This document shows, piece by piece, positions 23,126 through 36,070 of a DNA stretch of 64,000 nt. Origin of the DNA: Nautilus pompilius. Its lineage: Eukaryota > Mollusca > Cephalopoda > Nautilida > Nautilidae. Position numbers and translations under genes: made by a program. The notes under the pieces are model-generated. The model ran no database searches and was not told where the DNA came from. It saw only the letters and a list, made by a program, of their open reading frames with translations. Location: assembly GCA_018389105.1 (NCBI GenBank), contig JACATO010000600.1:124001-188000 (forward strand), in the 5' to 3' direction. How positions within the stretch are numbered: position 1 is the first letter of the stretch; the number at the start of each line of letters is the position of its first letter.

Positions 23126-26100
23126 CAGGGGTATCAAGCATATGGCCTGCCAAAGTCATCCAGCCTGTGGAGGGGCTGATGGCAACCCCTCCTCCTAACA
23201 TTTTTTTGTATCCCCTCTGTAAAAACAAAAGCACACATTGTAATAGACATTTCTGGCATCCCACCCCACAGAATTATTGAAACAAAATTGGATCTCATCC
23301 TTTATAGCACCCGCCAATGATAACAGTAGATCTGGAATACAGAAGACTGACCGTAGTGAGAAAAATATGTTGACTAACCTGCACATACATACATGCATTT
23401 ATACGTCCAAACAATAACCAAAAAAAGAGAAAAAAAGACTGATGTTTGAAGGAAGTACAATTATTGTATTCAGTTAAAAGCAAAATAAAATAAATCCTTA
23501 CCCAATAATAGAACAAACAATAAGAAAAGAGATAAGTTATATAAAACACAAAGAAGTAAAGCCACGTATAATAAAATTTAGTCATTGTATAGAAAACTAA
23601 ACTGACCTGCATTATATCAAATTAAACTGTTGTCAGTTGAAATTGGTTTCACGCCCAATACCCGAAACTAAGTAAGACATTCTTTGATTGGTGGCCCACA
23701 CCACATTCTATTCAATGAAAACAAGATCTGCAGGCTGATCAAGAGATCGACTGGAGAGAGAGGTATCAACTACCAACAGATATTAGCAAGTGAGCCGAGA
23801 AAGTGTCAAAAAGGAATTGTACTCCTTGATCACTTTACCTAAAAAGGGGATAGTATCAGTTAACCATTGTCATGTGATTGAAACATGTTATCAAACAAAT
23901 GAGAAATAGAAAAGAATGTTGTTTAACTCGAGAAAAATGGAGAAATTCGTATTTCCTTTTGGAACAGAATAGAATGAACAACCTGCTTGATTTCCACACA
24001 GGTTGCAGTTTCCAAACTGTGCTATGTTTTGAGACACAATACTAATCATGCTATCAAGTACGATAACTATACTGGGAAGTTACATGAGGACAAATATGCT
24101 GAATTAGAATAGTTGTTGAAAAAACAGCCATCAGTATTTAAATATCTGCACAGTAAATGATGATGCAGTCAAGGCAAATTATGTGATTGCCATGAAAAAG
24201 CTGTGTCATCAAAACCCTTTTGGAAGGGAACTTTTTTGAAAAAATGTATGTTGAAGATTGCAAAGTAATGTGAGCAGATAAACGCTAAGCTTTTGCTTAC
24301 ATAATCCTTTCAAGAAACACAGTTGCAGCAGAGAGAATTACTGATTCATCAGTGAACCTCAACAGAAGCACAAAGTCATGTCTTGTGTTGCATTTCCAGT
24401 TGCCATTGATGAAAGTACAGTTATAACTGATGTGGCACAGTTACAGTTTTCATTCATGGTGTTGACACGGTGATGACATCTTCAACAGTTTGGTGGAAGC
24501 TCTGAGAAAAATAGGTGTGACTGGGCACATACTGTGAGTCTGGCTACAGACAAAGCACCACAAATAGAGGGTAGAAAAGCTGGAGTTGCCACAAAGTTAA
24601 AAAAAAACTGTTATCTTGGACTCAAAGCCATCAGTTTTATTCATAGCATTGCCCTTTGCACCAAGAAGCACTCTGTAGTAAAAGACTAAAGATGGATAAT
24701 GTTATAGATGTAGTTATAAAAACAATTAATTTTATATGAGCATGAGTCCATAACCACAGGCAATTTACCTGCCTCTTGGAGGAAAGTGAAAACTCTTGTG
24801 GGCTTCCATATCACAGCTATGTTTGCTGGCTAAGTATAACTAATAAAATAGTTCTATGAATTTCTTAGTGAAATACAGTTGTTTATTGATCAGAAAAGGA
24901 AAGTTTACCTGGATTGCAGGATAATGAATGGCTTCAAGATCTTGCCTTTACAGTGGATATTACAAAACAGCAGAATTGTCTGAACAAAAAGGTGCAGTGC
25001 TGCAACAATTTGGTGACAGAACTTTATGACTGCATCCATTCCTTCAAAATTAGGCGTCAGTTTTGAGAAAAAAAACTTTCAGAAGTAACCTGGCACCCAC
25101 CTTAAACATAACATGACATGGCTGACTCGCATTTTGATGCCTTCACAGAAAAGTACAGCAGCAAAATTTTAAAGTTAAAATAGGAATTCCAAGATAGGCT
25201 TTTTGACTTTAAAAGCCTTGAGAAAAACTTTTTGATTTTTCAGAACCCATTTTCTGTCAATGTTCACCAGCTCTGTCTGTGGAGCTTCAGCTGAAAATAA
25301 TCAATCTGCGGTGTGACTCTGTTTTGAAGAATAAGCTTTGTAATAGTGATGTTGGCACATTTTATCAATATCTAGAACCAAATTATCCCATGTTAAAGCA
25401 TTTTGCTTCAGAAATTCTGTCCATGTTTTGGACAACATATGTCCATGAACAGATCTTTTCTGTGACGAACATTAATAAATCAAGACTATGTTCTCAAATT
25501 ACTGATGCACACTTGAACTCAATACTCAGGTTTGGCACAGCCCAATCAATTGCTCCAAACTTTGATACATCGATCCAAAATAAAAGGTGTCAGGTATTAG
25601 AAAGCAGCAGTAGAAAGTAAATAGAATTAGTTATATATCAGTATACTTATTTTCTACAAACCTATTCTTTTAATTGTAAATTGTAGTTGTTGTAGAAGTG
25701 ATTCTACTGCCATTTTGATATCGCTGATATCTAGCAATAAATAGCATCATGTTTTACAGTGTTACGTTTGTGTGTAGTGATTTAATTTTAGATAAAACTG
25801 TGTTTCAGATTGTTTGATTTCTCCTGATTTCTCGAAATAAGAGACATAAAAGACAAAATACATTTATCCAGATAGAATAGTACAATTACTGACTGCCCAT
25901 TATGAAATTAGTGACAGGGGTGCAATTATTATTAGGTAATTTAAATGAAATAATGTTAGTTTTCCCCTTACCTCTCCCCCCACACTCTATATTTCATATA
26001 TAATAAAAGAAATGCAATTTCAAATCAGATCTAATTTTGGTGTGATTTTCTTTTATGGAAATATAAACTTATTCAAATGTGTGGGATAATTTCTAAATTT

Positions 26101-26747
26101 ACCATATGGCTATATTTTAATATTTTACTGCACATGTATGCATGTGTGTGTGTGTACATATTCGATTTATCTCCTTTGAAGTTTGTCGAATTTTTTTTAA
26201 AGGTTACTGCATCTGTGAGCAGATTAATACAAAGAAAAATTTCAATACACTTTTTAATTCTATCTATTCTCGTAAGCCATGTAATACTAAGGAAAACCCA
26301 GTACAATTTTTGTTTACTAAAACAATACCTAAAGGAAGACAGTTCTTTCTAATATATCTATATTTTCTAATATATTCTCTATTTTTGTTCATATCTTGAA
26401 AAATATATTTATGTATTAGAATAAAGTTTATATTTCTACAAAGAGAATGACATGGAGAATACCATCTGCAAATTTTAGCTTTTATGATTAATCTTTTGTT
26501 TTTGAGAAATCAAGAGAAATCAAGTGCAACGTTATGTGACACATTGTGTACTATATGTAGAGATAGTGTTTACATTGCTAGGCACATTCCCTGCACTTGA
26601 TATCATTTTGTCAATTTGCCACCCCCGGAATTTTTCCTGCAGACATACTTCCCCTCCCTTCCAGACGCCCATCTGTACGCCCCACACACAGTACATTTAT
26701 CATTTATATCAAATATAGCCCACCATTGCAAATGAGTTTGACCCCTG
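23126..26747 (+). mobile_element. hAT-1: full-length decayed hAT transposon with 8-bp TSD
   Basis: The left end starts CAGGGGTATCAAGC at 23126; the right end complement is CAGGGGTCAAACTC, ending at 26747. Both are flanked by the identical 8-bp GTCTATAC (23118-23125 and 26748-26755), exactly the target duplication length of hAT elements. The interior carries a decayed ZBED/GTF2IRD2-like transposase on the plus strand (23937-25620). About 3.6 kb long. The region after the transposase is noncoding with short GT runs. Confidence 0.93.
23937..25620 (+). pseudogene. hAT transposase relic, ZBED/GTF2IRD2-like
   Basis: Segments in order: a poorly kept N-terminal zone with YDNYTGKLHEDKYAE (about 24060), LSRNTVAAERITDSS (about 24310), DIFNSLVEALRKIGV (24478-24520), a dimly kept middle with SLPGLQDNEWLQDLAF (about 24905) and QDRLFDFKSLEKNF (about 25190), then a clean 113-codon block to a TAA at 25618-25620 containing LQLKIINLRCDSVLKNK, FWTTYVHEQIFSV and the dimerisation tail ITDAHLNSILRFGTAQS. 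This resembles the hAT-derived family that includes vertebrate GTF2IRD2 and ZBED proteins. Numerous stops and frameshifts break it. The BED zinc finger expected at the N terminus is not recognisable. Confidence 0.88.
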
Positions 26748-26755
26748 GTCTATAC

Positions 26756-27704
26756 ATTTTATGATTCCTGGAAATCCATGACATTCCAGAGTCCATCATC
26801 ACCTGTGGAGCAACATTATCACTGGGCCATTTGATAAACTGGAGAGATACTTTTTCTTCATAAAATTAATTCTACAAATATTACATGCAAAGTTGTTTTG
26901 TTTATTGCAAGTCTATTTATCCATCTAACCTTTTAATTGCCACTCATAATGATACTAGAATCTTTCTCTAAGCAGGGTTCTCCATTGAATGTGATTCCTA
27001 AGTTTATGCAGAATTTTTTTAAAAAGTTTGTTTTAGGTTTATATAGATAGATTATTTAAACATTGAAGCTGTTCATTACTATCAGTAATTTCATGAGTGT
27101 ATCTTAGTTTATGCTCGGGTGAGGTGTTTACATCTAGTGTACACTTTTAAAATTATAAAAAATGTATTTTTATTGAGCTTTAAATAATAATTTTATTGCT
27201 ATAATTCTCAATAAACTCTTATTTATTTTAAGTTAATTATACAAATAATGTTTCCAAATTATGTTAAATATACATTTTTTTAAACTGTGTTTGCACTTAT
27301 AATTGTAGCAATACTTTGATAGCATTTATTCTTCTTCACCAGTCAGTTGTGTGGGTTTCTGATTTTTGACCACATCTGATGAAGAGTTCTAGTAATGATT
27401 TACCTGCCAGAATCGGAAATATTTTATGGCATAATAGCAATATCGTGCAAAGATTCTTCAGGCATTTAATGATTTTGTCCACAGATCTTTTGATAACTTT
27501 TTTTAAAACAAATTTTAAATGATGCCAACTTAAGTGAGTTCAATAATTAAAACATTTAAAATAAATATTTAAGCTGAAGAAATGTAGTCCTGAAAACTAG
27601 CAATAGATTGTTCTGCCAATATAACTATAAACTAGTTATATACCATAATATTTATTTTATCACCATCTTATAATTGTGTGTACATATGCATGATAATTTA
27701 TTAC
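26756..27704. other. AT-rich noncoding stretch
   Basis: No gene or element recognised between the hAT-1 target duplication and the next element. Confidence 0.6.
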
Positions 27705-27706
27705 TA

Positions 27707-29040
27707 CAGGGTGCGGCAAAATGATCTGACACATTTGTATTTTTAATAAAAGCCAAATGGAGTAAAGAACGAAAAATTTGTTTTTATTTTCGAAATGTAC
27801 ATAGAATGCCATTTTTTTCCATTTGGTTTTAAAAATTAAATCACTCAAGTGGGTACCGTTATTGTCCACACACTGTCGAAGGCGTTCACGAAAGTTGTCC
27901 ATAGCCTGGCGGGTCATTTCATGTGGAATGGCAGCAATTTCTTGGCGAATGACATCTTTTAATCGCTCAATAGATCGAGGGCGATGAGTGTATATCTTTG
28001 ATTTCAGATATCCCCACAGAAAAAAATCGCACAGGTTCAAATCAGGTGATCGGGCGGGCCAACCGATGTCACCACGCAATGAAATCAAATGACCGGGGAA
28101 CATCTCCCTCAAAATTCCCATCGCACGTCGAGAAGTGTGGGCTGTTGCCCCATCCTATTGAAACCAAACATTGTCCTTAACGTCAAGTTCATTCAATTTG
28201 GGTTTCAGAAAAGTGTCTAGCATCGAACAATATCGACCAGAGTTCACAGTCACTGTAACATTGTCTTCTTCGAAGAAGTAAGGACCCCAAATGCCAAATT
28301 CTGCTACCGCACACCATACGGTTACCCGAGGACAATGCAAAGGGCGTTGGTGCAACTCACGAGGGTTATTCTCAGCCCAGTATCGTAAGTTTTGCTTATT
28401 CACGCTGCCACACAGGTGAAAATGCGCCTCGTCACTGAACAACACAACAGCTGCACGGGGGACATGTTGTTGAATTTCCAAACACGATGCTCTGCGAGTT
28501 TTAAAGTCTCTTTCGCTGAGTTGTTGTGCCAACATCATTTTGTACGGATGCATTTGCAGTTCCATGTGAAGAATTCTTCACAAACTTCTATCAGAAAGGC
28601 TAAGAGCAGCGGCGTGTTTCCGTGCCGAACGTTGTGGAGACTGTTGAACTGAACCTCTTACCGCTGCCACATTTTCCGGAGTTCTGGCAGTCTGAGGTCG
28701 GCCGGTTGATTTTCGTTTCAATGCTGATCCACTAGCTCTAAAGTTGGTAACCCACAGCAAAATCGTGTTTCGAGTAGGTACGGGATCATGTCTACCAACC
28801 AAGCCTGAAATGTACACGGAATGCTCTTTGTGTTGCAATTACGGATTCGTTGTTTTTGATAAAGGTTTCCACGATGAAAGCGTGATGTTCGCCCGTCCAA
28901 TTCATGTCGGCAACTGAAAACGAAATGAAACAAAATGGCATTCTATGTACATTTCGAAAATAAAAACACATTTTTCGTTCTTTACTCTCTTTGGCTTTTA
29001 TTAAAAATACAAATGTGTCAGATCATTTTGCCGCACCCTG
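27707..29040 (-). mobile_element. DD41D Tc1/mariner-superfamily element, long TIRs
   Basis: 1334 bp flanked by TA on both sides (27705-27706 and 29041-29042). Both ends begin CAGGGTGCGGCAAAATG and the terminal inverted repeats extend about 108 bp (27707-27814 and 28933-29040) with roughly three differences, unusually long and well matched. The transposase is on the minus strand. Near-identical TIRs plus few coding breaks suggest that this is among the younger insertions in the window. Confidence 0.95.
27800..28905 (-). pseudogene. DD41D transposase, nearly intact
   Basis: A minus-strand ATG at 28903-28905 starts MNWTGEHHAFIVETF. Then come a helix-turn-helix region with linker SALKRKSTGRPQTARTPENV, catalytic motifs FSDEAHFHLCG (first Asp), an Asp after WFQ in DGATAHTS (second, about 28150) and SPDLNLCDFFLWG (third, about 28030), and a tail with ERLRQCVDNNGTHL. 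Counting residues, 41 separate the second and third Asp: DD41D spacing. Visible damage: a 4-bp duplication early in the frame (near 28810), a TGA at 28578-28580 and a TAG at 28155-28157. All three catalytic Asp remain. The 3' end of the frame lies next to the left terminal repeat. Confidence 0.92.
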
Positions 29041-29042
29041 TA

Positions 29043-29921
29043 TTATACATATCAAAACTTTTAAAAATCTGCAGAAATACAGAGTATAAAAATCACAAAT
29101 TTTGGATTTCAAACTTCAAATTAGGAATCCTATTTAATTTAATATCTGAATCTTGTTTTAAATGAACACAAAATGACTATCTGTTTTACCCCTTTCTTAG
29201 ATTTAAAAAAAAAGTATTAAAGTTATAAATTGAATATATTTTTGGCATGTCCAATGTGATCTGAAATCTGAAGTGCCTATACACCAGAATATTAATTGTT
29301 AATAATAATGATTCATACCACCTTTGTTTTTCTGTCTATCCAAAGTAACTGAAGGCAACAACATTACAACCTTATTCTCAAATCTATTGTAATTTAAATG
29401 CATGTAGTAGAGTGAAAGTAAAATATTGATATACTGGCAGGCATCATATCTATGGGCTACTACTATTTGTACTACGGACATGTTGCCGTTGCCATAAGGT
29501 TTTATAGTTTTGTTTGAGAACAGATTTTGCTGGGTTGTGAGCAAGAAGCTTCCTTGAATGCCAAGTTTTAGTCCCAAACATTTTTTTTTTTTGCTTGCTT
29601 ATATTCAGGTATCTATTGAGATAAGATGTAAATATTTAAGAGCTGATTTTAAAGTAACCCTTTGCAAAGTATAGCTAATTTTTCAAAAATGATTTATTGT
29701 GCTATTTGTAATTTTATTTTGTCAACTTATGCAAAAATAGCTATTTCGCTAGATGAGTGTAATTATTTTTTTCAAGATTAATTGAGTTACTGTAAAGAAC
29801 TGGTGCCACAAAGTTGGCACCTCAATCATATATGTGACATATGAAAACTATTTTGGTAATCTGTATTATTTTCATACTTTACGGAGGAGGGTATTTTGAT
29901 GAAAGGTATCTCTCTCCATAG
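29043..29921. other. noncoding stretch with a small hairpin
   Basis: A perfect 7-bp stem GGTGCCA-CAAAGT-TGGCACC lies at about 29802-29821. Otherwise no element or gene is supported before the candidate exon at 29922. Confidence 0.5.
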
Positions 29922-30003
29922 GCCTTAGAAATTCTAACAAGGAGCAATAAACACCCAGAACTGCAGGAAAATTCTGGACAGCTAAATTGCTACTGCAGCT
30001 TAG
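29922..30003 (+). CDS. candidate coding exon, unknown host gene
   Basis: The acceptor 'tatctctctccatag' (AG ends 29921) is followed by 27 open codons, beginning ALEILTRSNKHPELQENSG and ending NCYCSL plus one base, then donor G|GTATAT at 30004. Only this frame is open; the other two close within a few codons. The residues look like ordinary globular coding sequence. Entry phase 0, exit phase 1, which is compatible with direct or indirect splicing to the phase-1 entry of 50317-50359. I do not recognise the protein. Confidence 0.5.
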
Positions 30004-30242
30004 GTATATGTGAGCCATGCAAAAAACATAAAAGATCTGGGTACCATCATAAGGGTTTGGCAATTGAAGATGCCACATAAGGATGGATGGGAGAAAATAC
30101 ATTCTAATTGTTCAAATTTATTGGCTTAAACCAGTTAAAGTGCAGTCCACATTCCTGAACTTCTAGATGAAAGTAAGCAAAATTTATCTGACATGTTATC
30201 AAGGATTTCATTTCTATTATTGCAACAAAAATTTTCTCCCAG

Positions 30243-30309
30243 GGTTGCAGTGACCTTCTGAAAGAAGTCACATGGTTGAAAATGAAAACTGAAGCTCCAC
30301 ATAGCTACA
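30243..30309 (+). CDS. candidate coding exon, unknown host gene
   Basis: A strong acceptor 'aattttctcccag' (AG 30241-30242) and a strong donor A|GTAAGT (30310) bracket 67 bp open in a single frame (GCSDLLKEVTWLKMKTEAP then HSY plus one base). Entry phase 0 and exit phase 1. The phase does not join directly to the candidate exon at 29922-30003, which exits in phase 1, so either another exon or an alternative site intervenes, or one of the two is not real. Confidence 0.4.
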
Positions 30310-30311
30310 GT

Positions 30312-33300
30312 AAGTGAAATACGTGCTATTTAAGCCTGAAATTTCAGTGTCTTAGTTTCAAGAAGTGAATGTGGACCACATACTTCACTTTATTCTGTTT
30401 TGTAAGAACTTTCTTATGCTATCATGGGAGACAAAAATACACAAAAATTGATAGCCATTATCTTCACATTCCATTTATCATATGGCAAAATCAGCCATAG
30501 TTCATGGCTTGGCTATCTGGTGATGTTTATCATTCACAACAATTTTGTTTGCTTAGCTTTCTATGATCCTGGTCATGACTGTGACATTGGTTGGTTAAGT
30601 GGTGCAGAAAACTGTGGATTGTGTATATGGAGCTCATCTCAGATAGCTTTTAATTGCTGCACCAGAATTTTCAAGCAGAGATAAAGCCGCTGAACTATGT
30701 ATACATGCTAAAGATCTAAGATGGCAGCCATTTTGATAGAGAATGTATTGTTACCTGCTCTAGCTTCTTTGGACTTCAACATTTTTGCATCACCCTAGAA
30801 ATAAAAATAACAAAATTTATCTTCAAATCATGCTCATAGCTACTCACAACCATTTTTAAATTTCTGCTTTTGAATACTTCTAATTGAATCTTGTCATGCT
30901 TTTATGAGAGTATTTTTCTATATCACATTTGTTTGTTAGATTTCAAGTTGTTACATTTTTTCATTTTGGTCATTTTCCATAAGCATGTGGAAAACTACAA
31001 AATGATATGCACTTCAATACAATAATTTAGTATTATTATGCAAATTCAGCAGGTTTAATTTGAAAAAAATTAGGGTGAGGCAAAACTTTTGTCTATAGTT
31101 ACATATCCTCTGGCTTATGCAATTTTTTGCTGATATGGAAAATCTACTTAATGAAAATGTCAAGGAAGCTGTTGAGGAAGGTGTGCAAAAGACCCATCTA
31201 TAGCTGAAACAGCAAATGCAATACAGGAATCAGTTACTGGCTTTGGAAATAATGAAGTGATTTCTGTGATGGACTGCTAGATGAAGGTTGAGCCAATATT
31301 CTTTAGAAAAAGCATGGTTCAACACTATAGAAAGCTTGGATTGAACTGGCATGGAATGTGTTTTGCATCATAACATCAATGAAGAGCTGGATGAAGAAAT
31401 GGACTAGTTGCAACTTTTATCCATGACTATATTACTGGAAACAACAAGCAAGTGCACACTTTTATTGGTTTTGGAGGCCATTACCATGTGTATCGGAGTG
31501 GACTTTTCTCATGTAAAAAATAGTTATATTCCATTGAGAATGTAGCAGTGTCTCAGATTGTGATGTTCTCTTTCTATAAAGAGAGGTTCCCATTACTTAG
31601 AAACATGCATTGCTGATATACATTTTAACGTAGTAATGCCACATTTTCAGGCACATATAGTGCATAGAAATAATGTTGCATCACCAGCAAATCTTTTAAG
31701 TATTCAGAATTGAGTATTACAAATTCTATTTGTTAGCTTCTAAGGATTGGAAATCAATGCATAAACAGACTACTTTCCAAATTTGAAGGCAAAAATTTTT
31801 ACTATTGAGATTTCATGTAGTAACAGGATGAATATATTCTAAAAAATTATTAAGGTACTAATATTTTATGTTTTGTTTTCATTAATCTCAAATTTTAAAT
31901 TATTTATCTGATTTATTTATTATTTTTCATACAGTGAATTATTTCCTTAAATGAAACAAAAAATTTTTTAAGGAAATGTTAAGCCAGAAAGATGATTTTC
32001 TTTGATAAAAGAATAACTATACTAAGGAATTGTCAAAATTTTAATTTTCTGGACATGGCCATTGCCATTTACAATTAGGAGATTTTCAGCAAGTGATATT
32101 TAACTGAGTTTGGTTGGTTTTAATAAAAATGTCTTTGGATCCAGCATTAAAAAAAAAAAAATTTATGCTTAGATTGCAGACAAAAAATGTAGACCCCTAT
32201 CAGTAGTCTAGAAAACAGCTAAATTTCGTAGTCAAAACATTAGGAGCAGATGGTAATTTTTGTGTCATTTTACGAGAATACTTTTTCCTTTTTTATTATA
32301 CTGAGAGCATTATGACCTATAGTAAAAAAAAGATATTAACCAAAACAGACAGATATAGCAGACCATACATATGTGAAGCTTTAAAAGTTGGTGAACTAAT
32401 ATTTCATTTAAGAATATGTCTTAACACTTCCAAACAAATTTTTGAATTAAAAATTTTTTTGATGAGTGCAGTTGTTTTTAACATAATATGGTTATATTTG
32501 ATTTAAAGAGAATTTATGAAATTTAATTAAATACTAATGATTATTTTAAACTCTTTCCAAACTGTTGCAGCATTTTTAAAATTTCCTGTCCATGTGCTTA
32601 TACATGAATTTTGACAGACAGTCCTCTCATTTGTTACTGCTGATATTTGCTAATTTTTTTTCATTTTGTTCATTACTATGAAATTAGTTCATTAGTAAAA
32701 TTTACAAGATGCATACGCACTTTTAGCCCAATTCTCTATGTAAAATTAAAATTCAATTATACCTGCAATGTAACTGGCAATAATTTTGGATTTTAAATAT
32801 TTATTATTTACTGTAATAAGGCATTTTGGAGTTGATCTTGACAAGCAGGTTTCCTATCACTGAACTACCATCATTATTTAGTTTGTAATTCAAAAATCTT
32901 TCCAGCATCTCAAGAATGATCTGCTGATCATTCACTAAGATGTATTTTAAGTAATGTATCTTACTGGTGGACTAAACCACAGACTAACTAGTATATAGTT
33001 CTGACTGAGTTCTGCCTTTCATTTTTTTTCTTTCTGAAAATGATCACATTTGTATTTGTCTAACTAATGTAAACTTTATTTGTAAATGTAATTTATACAT
33101 CTGTTTAATAACCTATGAAAAGAAAAGAAAAACTGAAAGCTGGTTATTGTCATTATAATTTATTTTTGCTAAGCACTCTGATATTCAATATTTTGATTGA
33201 TACAATATAATGTTACCCCTAAGCTCAAAAGAGCTTAGAAAATTGACAAAAAAAATTGTTTTGGTATCTGAAGGAATAGTTACTTTAAGAACTGTTAAAA

Positions 33301-34359
33301 TCCACATAAAAATTAATGTGCACATCAACTGAGGCTACATGGAAAGTAAAGTTTATCAACAGAAAGGAAGCTATTATTTTAACTTGACATTTTTGTTGTT
33401 TCTAAGGTATTATCAAAACTAAAAATAGTATGTTTTCCCTCAGAAGTACATGGTTTCAGTAGATTTTTAATTTTGATTTCTTTTCATACACTAAATTCAA
33501 CCAAGAATATTACTTAACCTGTATACTTAAATGCTGAATACAAAATAAGCAGAACAAGTTCATTGAATATTTGTGTACCCAAGATTTATTTTCTAATAAT
33601 TTTTATTTCCATGTGTCATGTGCAAAAAGCCCCAGTTTTAATATTTAGCACATGCTGTATGTAACAGTATCCATTCTTAAAAAATAGTCTTTTTAAAAAA
33701 TCTAATTCCAACTTTCTGACAGTGAAAAATGAACATTTAGAAACCAAAAATAGTAAGTAAATAAAAAGTGAGTATGCCTGGTTTGTATAAATAAAAGCTT
33801 TGTTATTTGTCTTTTACTTGTCTATTTACTGCTTATCTTATTCAAATTTCATTTTCAGTGATGATTATGAAAATTTGTGGTAATTATAAAGAAAAATGTT
33901 GTTTTCAATTGCTTTCAAAATGCATCAGAATCCATGATGTTCAGTAGTTATTTTTTATTTAATTTAAATTATTAGCTTCACATAAACTTAGCATAATTAT
34001 GCACACTTCCAATGCTGAAAATTTCAAGTTTAAAATATTTAATTAATAGCTGTAAGATATGTAAATTAAATTCCCGCTTGGCGGTAATCTTTGAATTATA
34101 TAAAGTGGCATTTGTTTGTTTGTGTGTGTGTTATAAAGTTACTTTCTGAAGATGGATTTGTTTTGGTAGTACAGCAAAATATTGTTATAATGTAAGAGGT
34201 CAGGAGCAAGCTCTTTTCATTAAGTCATATTTTTCAGAGAAACAGGAAAAGATAACCCCCTTGTAGTTATCTTGAGACAGAAATAAAGTACATGAATAAC
34301 AAGGGAATAATAAAATAATGTAATAAAATATTTATTTTACCTTTATTTGGCTGGTAGTG
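30312..34359. other. noncoding stretch, probable intron
   Basis: Mostly AT-rich. Between about 31126 and 31370 decayed coding-like segments appear on the plus strand (ADMENLLNENVKEAVEEG, then in another frame AIQESVTGFGNNEVISVMD), unidentified. An open frame at 30424-30684 is unrecognised. Nothing else is supported. Confidence 0.45.
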
Positions 34360-36070
34360 TAAGCATCTAAATCAACTAAAGCCAGCAGCTCTTCACCATT
34401 TGCTAACAATGATGATTCAGGCTTGGAGCTAAGAGGCAGTAAGAGTTGATATCAGTGTCCAATTGGTAACACTTTCAGACCATTTTAAAGCTTTCCTGAA
34501 GAGTTCCTGCAACATTACTTGTTTCATTGATTAATATTTATCCACTCGAATCACTGTTGAAAGCAATTCGGGCAAGATTCACCAAAATGAGTGAGAATCC
34601 TTTTAGCCTGTAGAGATTCATTAATCATCTTTTTAGGAATTTTATCACTATTATCATTATCTGTGTCTTCAGATATTGAAATAGGTTAAGAATGGACTTG
34701 AAAATATCTTTGTTAGTCATAATATGCAATACAGAGGATCATCATTAACATCAGTCCACTCTTCCATTATATTCTCTAAAAAATTTTTCATTGAAACAGT
34801 TTTGTGCTAATGCTTTGATTGTTCTCTTGTCACTTCCTTCTTCATGCCAGATCCTTTAGATTTCTCAGGGTTCAGGTTAACATCAAAAACAGCATCTGAC
34901 CACAGTTTTTTTCAACACTTTTGTACTTTTTTAGGTGAAAAATGGTTCCAGGCAGTAGAAAAATTACACACATGCACAGGATCTCTGAAATAATACGACT
35001 CCCAGAAAGCATCACTGTTACTAGTTTTTGCCTTCACCATCAATAAGACATTCCATGAAGTTACTGCAGTGAAGGTTCTTCACTGTACTGACAGAGACTT
35101 GGTCCATCAGCTGTATCAGACTTGTAAAATTAGCAAGAAGAAACACAGCAAAGACATTTCCTCCATTAACTAACATTTCTGACTCAGGATAAGCTGTACA
35201 GTTTTCCAGAACTAGGATGGTTTTGCTAACTTCCAGTAAACCAATATGCTAAAAGCAGATTTTCACTTCACTACAAAATAATGATGAAACCGTTTTTGAA
35301 AAATTTCATACAAAACCCATGTATGTTTGTTATTTTTTTATGTCACTGGCAAATGCTTCAAATTTTAAAAGCATGAGGATAAGCACTTTTGTCAATAACT
35401 AAAGGCCTACATTTATATTCTGTGGCATTTACACACGAAAGCACCCTCACACAATTTGTGGCTTCCCCTAAAACCTGTTGCCTGTTTCTCATATGCTCCA
35501 CCTAGTGGTGTTTGTGGCAAGTACCACCAGTATAGTCCAGTTCCATTTGTGTTTAATGTATGTTCAGCATTCAAGCTATGTTCCTGAATAGGATTTTTAA
35601 AGATATTCACATACCTTTGAACCCCTATCAGAATCAGCAGAACACTTTTCTCCTGAAACAGCAGTCGTATAAATGCTTGTCTCTAAATCAGTTAAGGCAC
35701 CTAGCAGAGAGTTGACATGGTTCTTCAGTTTCCTCAAGGTCATAAAACTGCTTAGCTTTCTTAATAACTGGTCCAGAAAGTAGCTTATCTTCATTGTGCT
35801 GCTGTTTGAACCATTCAAATAGAATATTTTGCTTAACTCTTGGAAACTTTCATATTCTTATATTTTTTTCACTTTGCAATTCTCTTTTTAGAAACTCTCT
35901 TACTTTAAAAGTTTATTATCTGTTTCTCCTGCGACTTTAGGTCATAGATTGTAGAGGCACTGATGCTATAACCATGAACAATCTAGCTTGCTGCTGCTTC
36001 TACATGTACACTGTATAAAATTTCTCTTTTTTTGTTTATTGTTAAAGTAACTCACTTCTTCGGAGTAGAT
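34360..36070 (-). pseudogene. jerky/Tigger-type transposase relic
   Basis: Minus-strand blocks in order: a CENP-B-type helix-turn-helix remnant SISASTIYDLKSQEKQI (about 35960-35910), WFKQQHNEDKLLSGPVIKK (about 35815), YDLEETEEPCQL (about 35730), GLYWWYLPQTPLGGAYEKQA (35525-35480), VLSCVNATEYKCRPLVIDKS (about 35445-35385), FWESYYFRDPVHVCNFSTAW (about 35000) and WSDAVFDVNLNPEKSKGSG (about 34900-34850). The first catalytic motif, NxDETGLYW in relatives, reads NTNGTGLYW, so the first Asp and its neighbouring Glu are gone. The central zone (35100-35350) is too decayed to place the other Asp residues. Many stops and frameshifts. Ends not found, though a Tigger-type terminus lies at 37543-37590. Confidence 0.78.

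Noticed and set aside
28935-29165. Plus-strand frame beginning MAFYVHFENKN
   Set aside because: It is the right terminal repeat of the DD41D element; the same peptide appears on the other strand from the left repeat.
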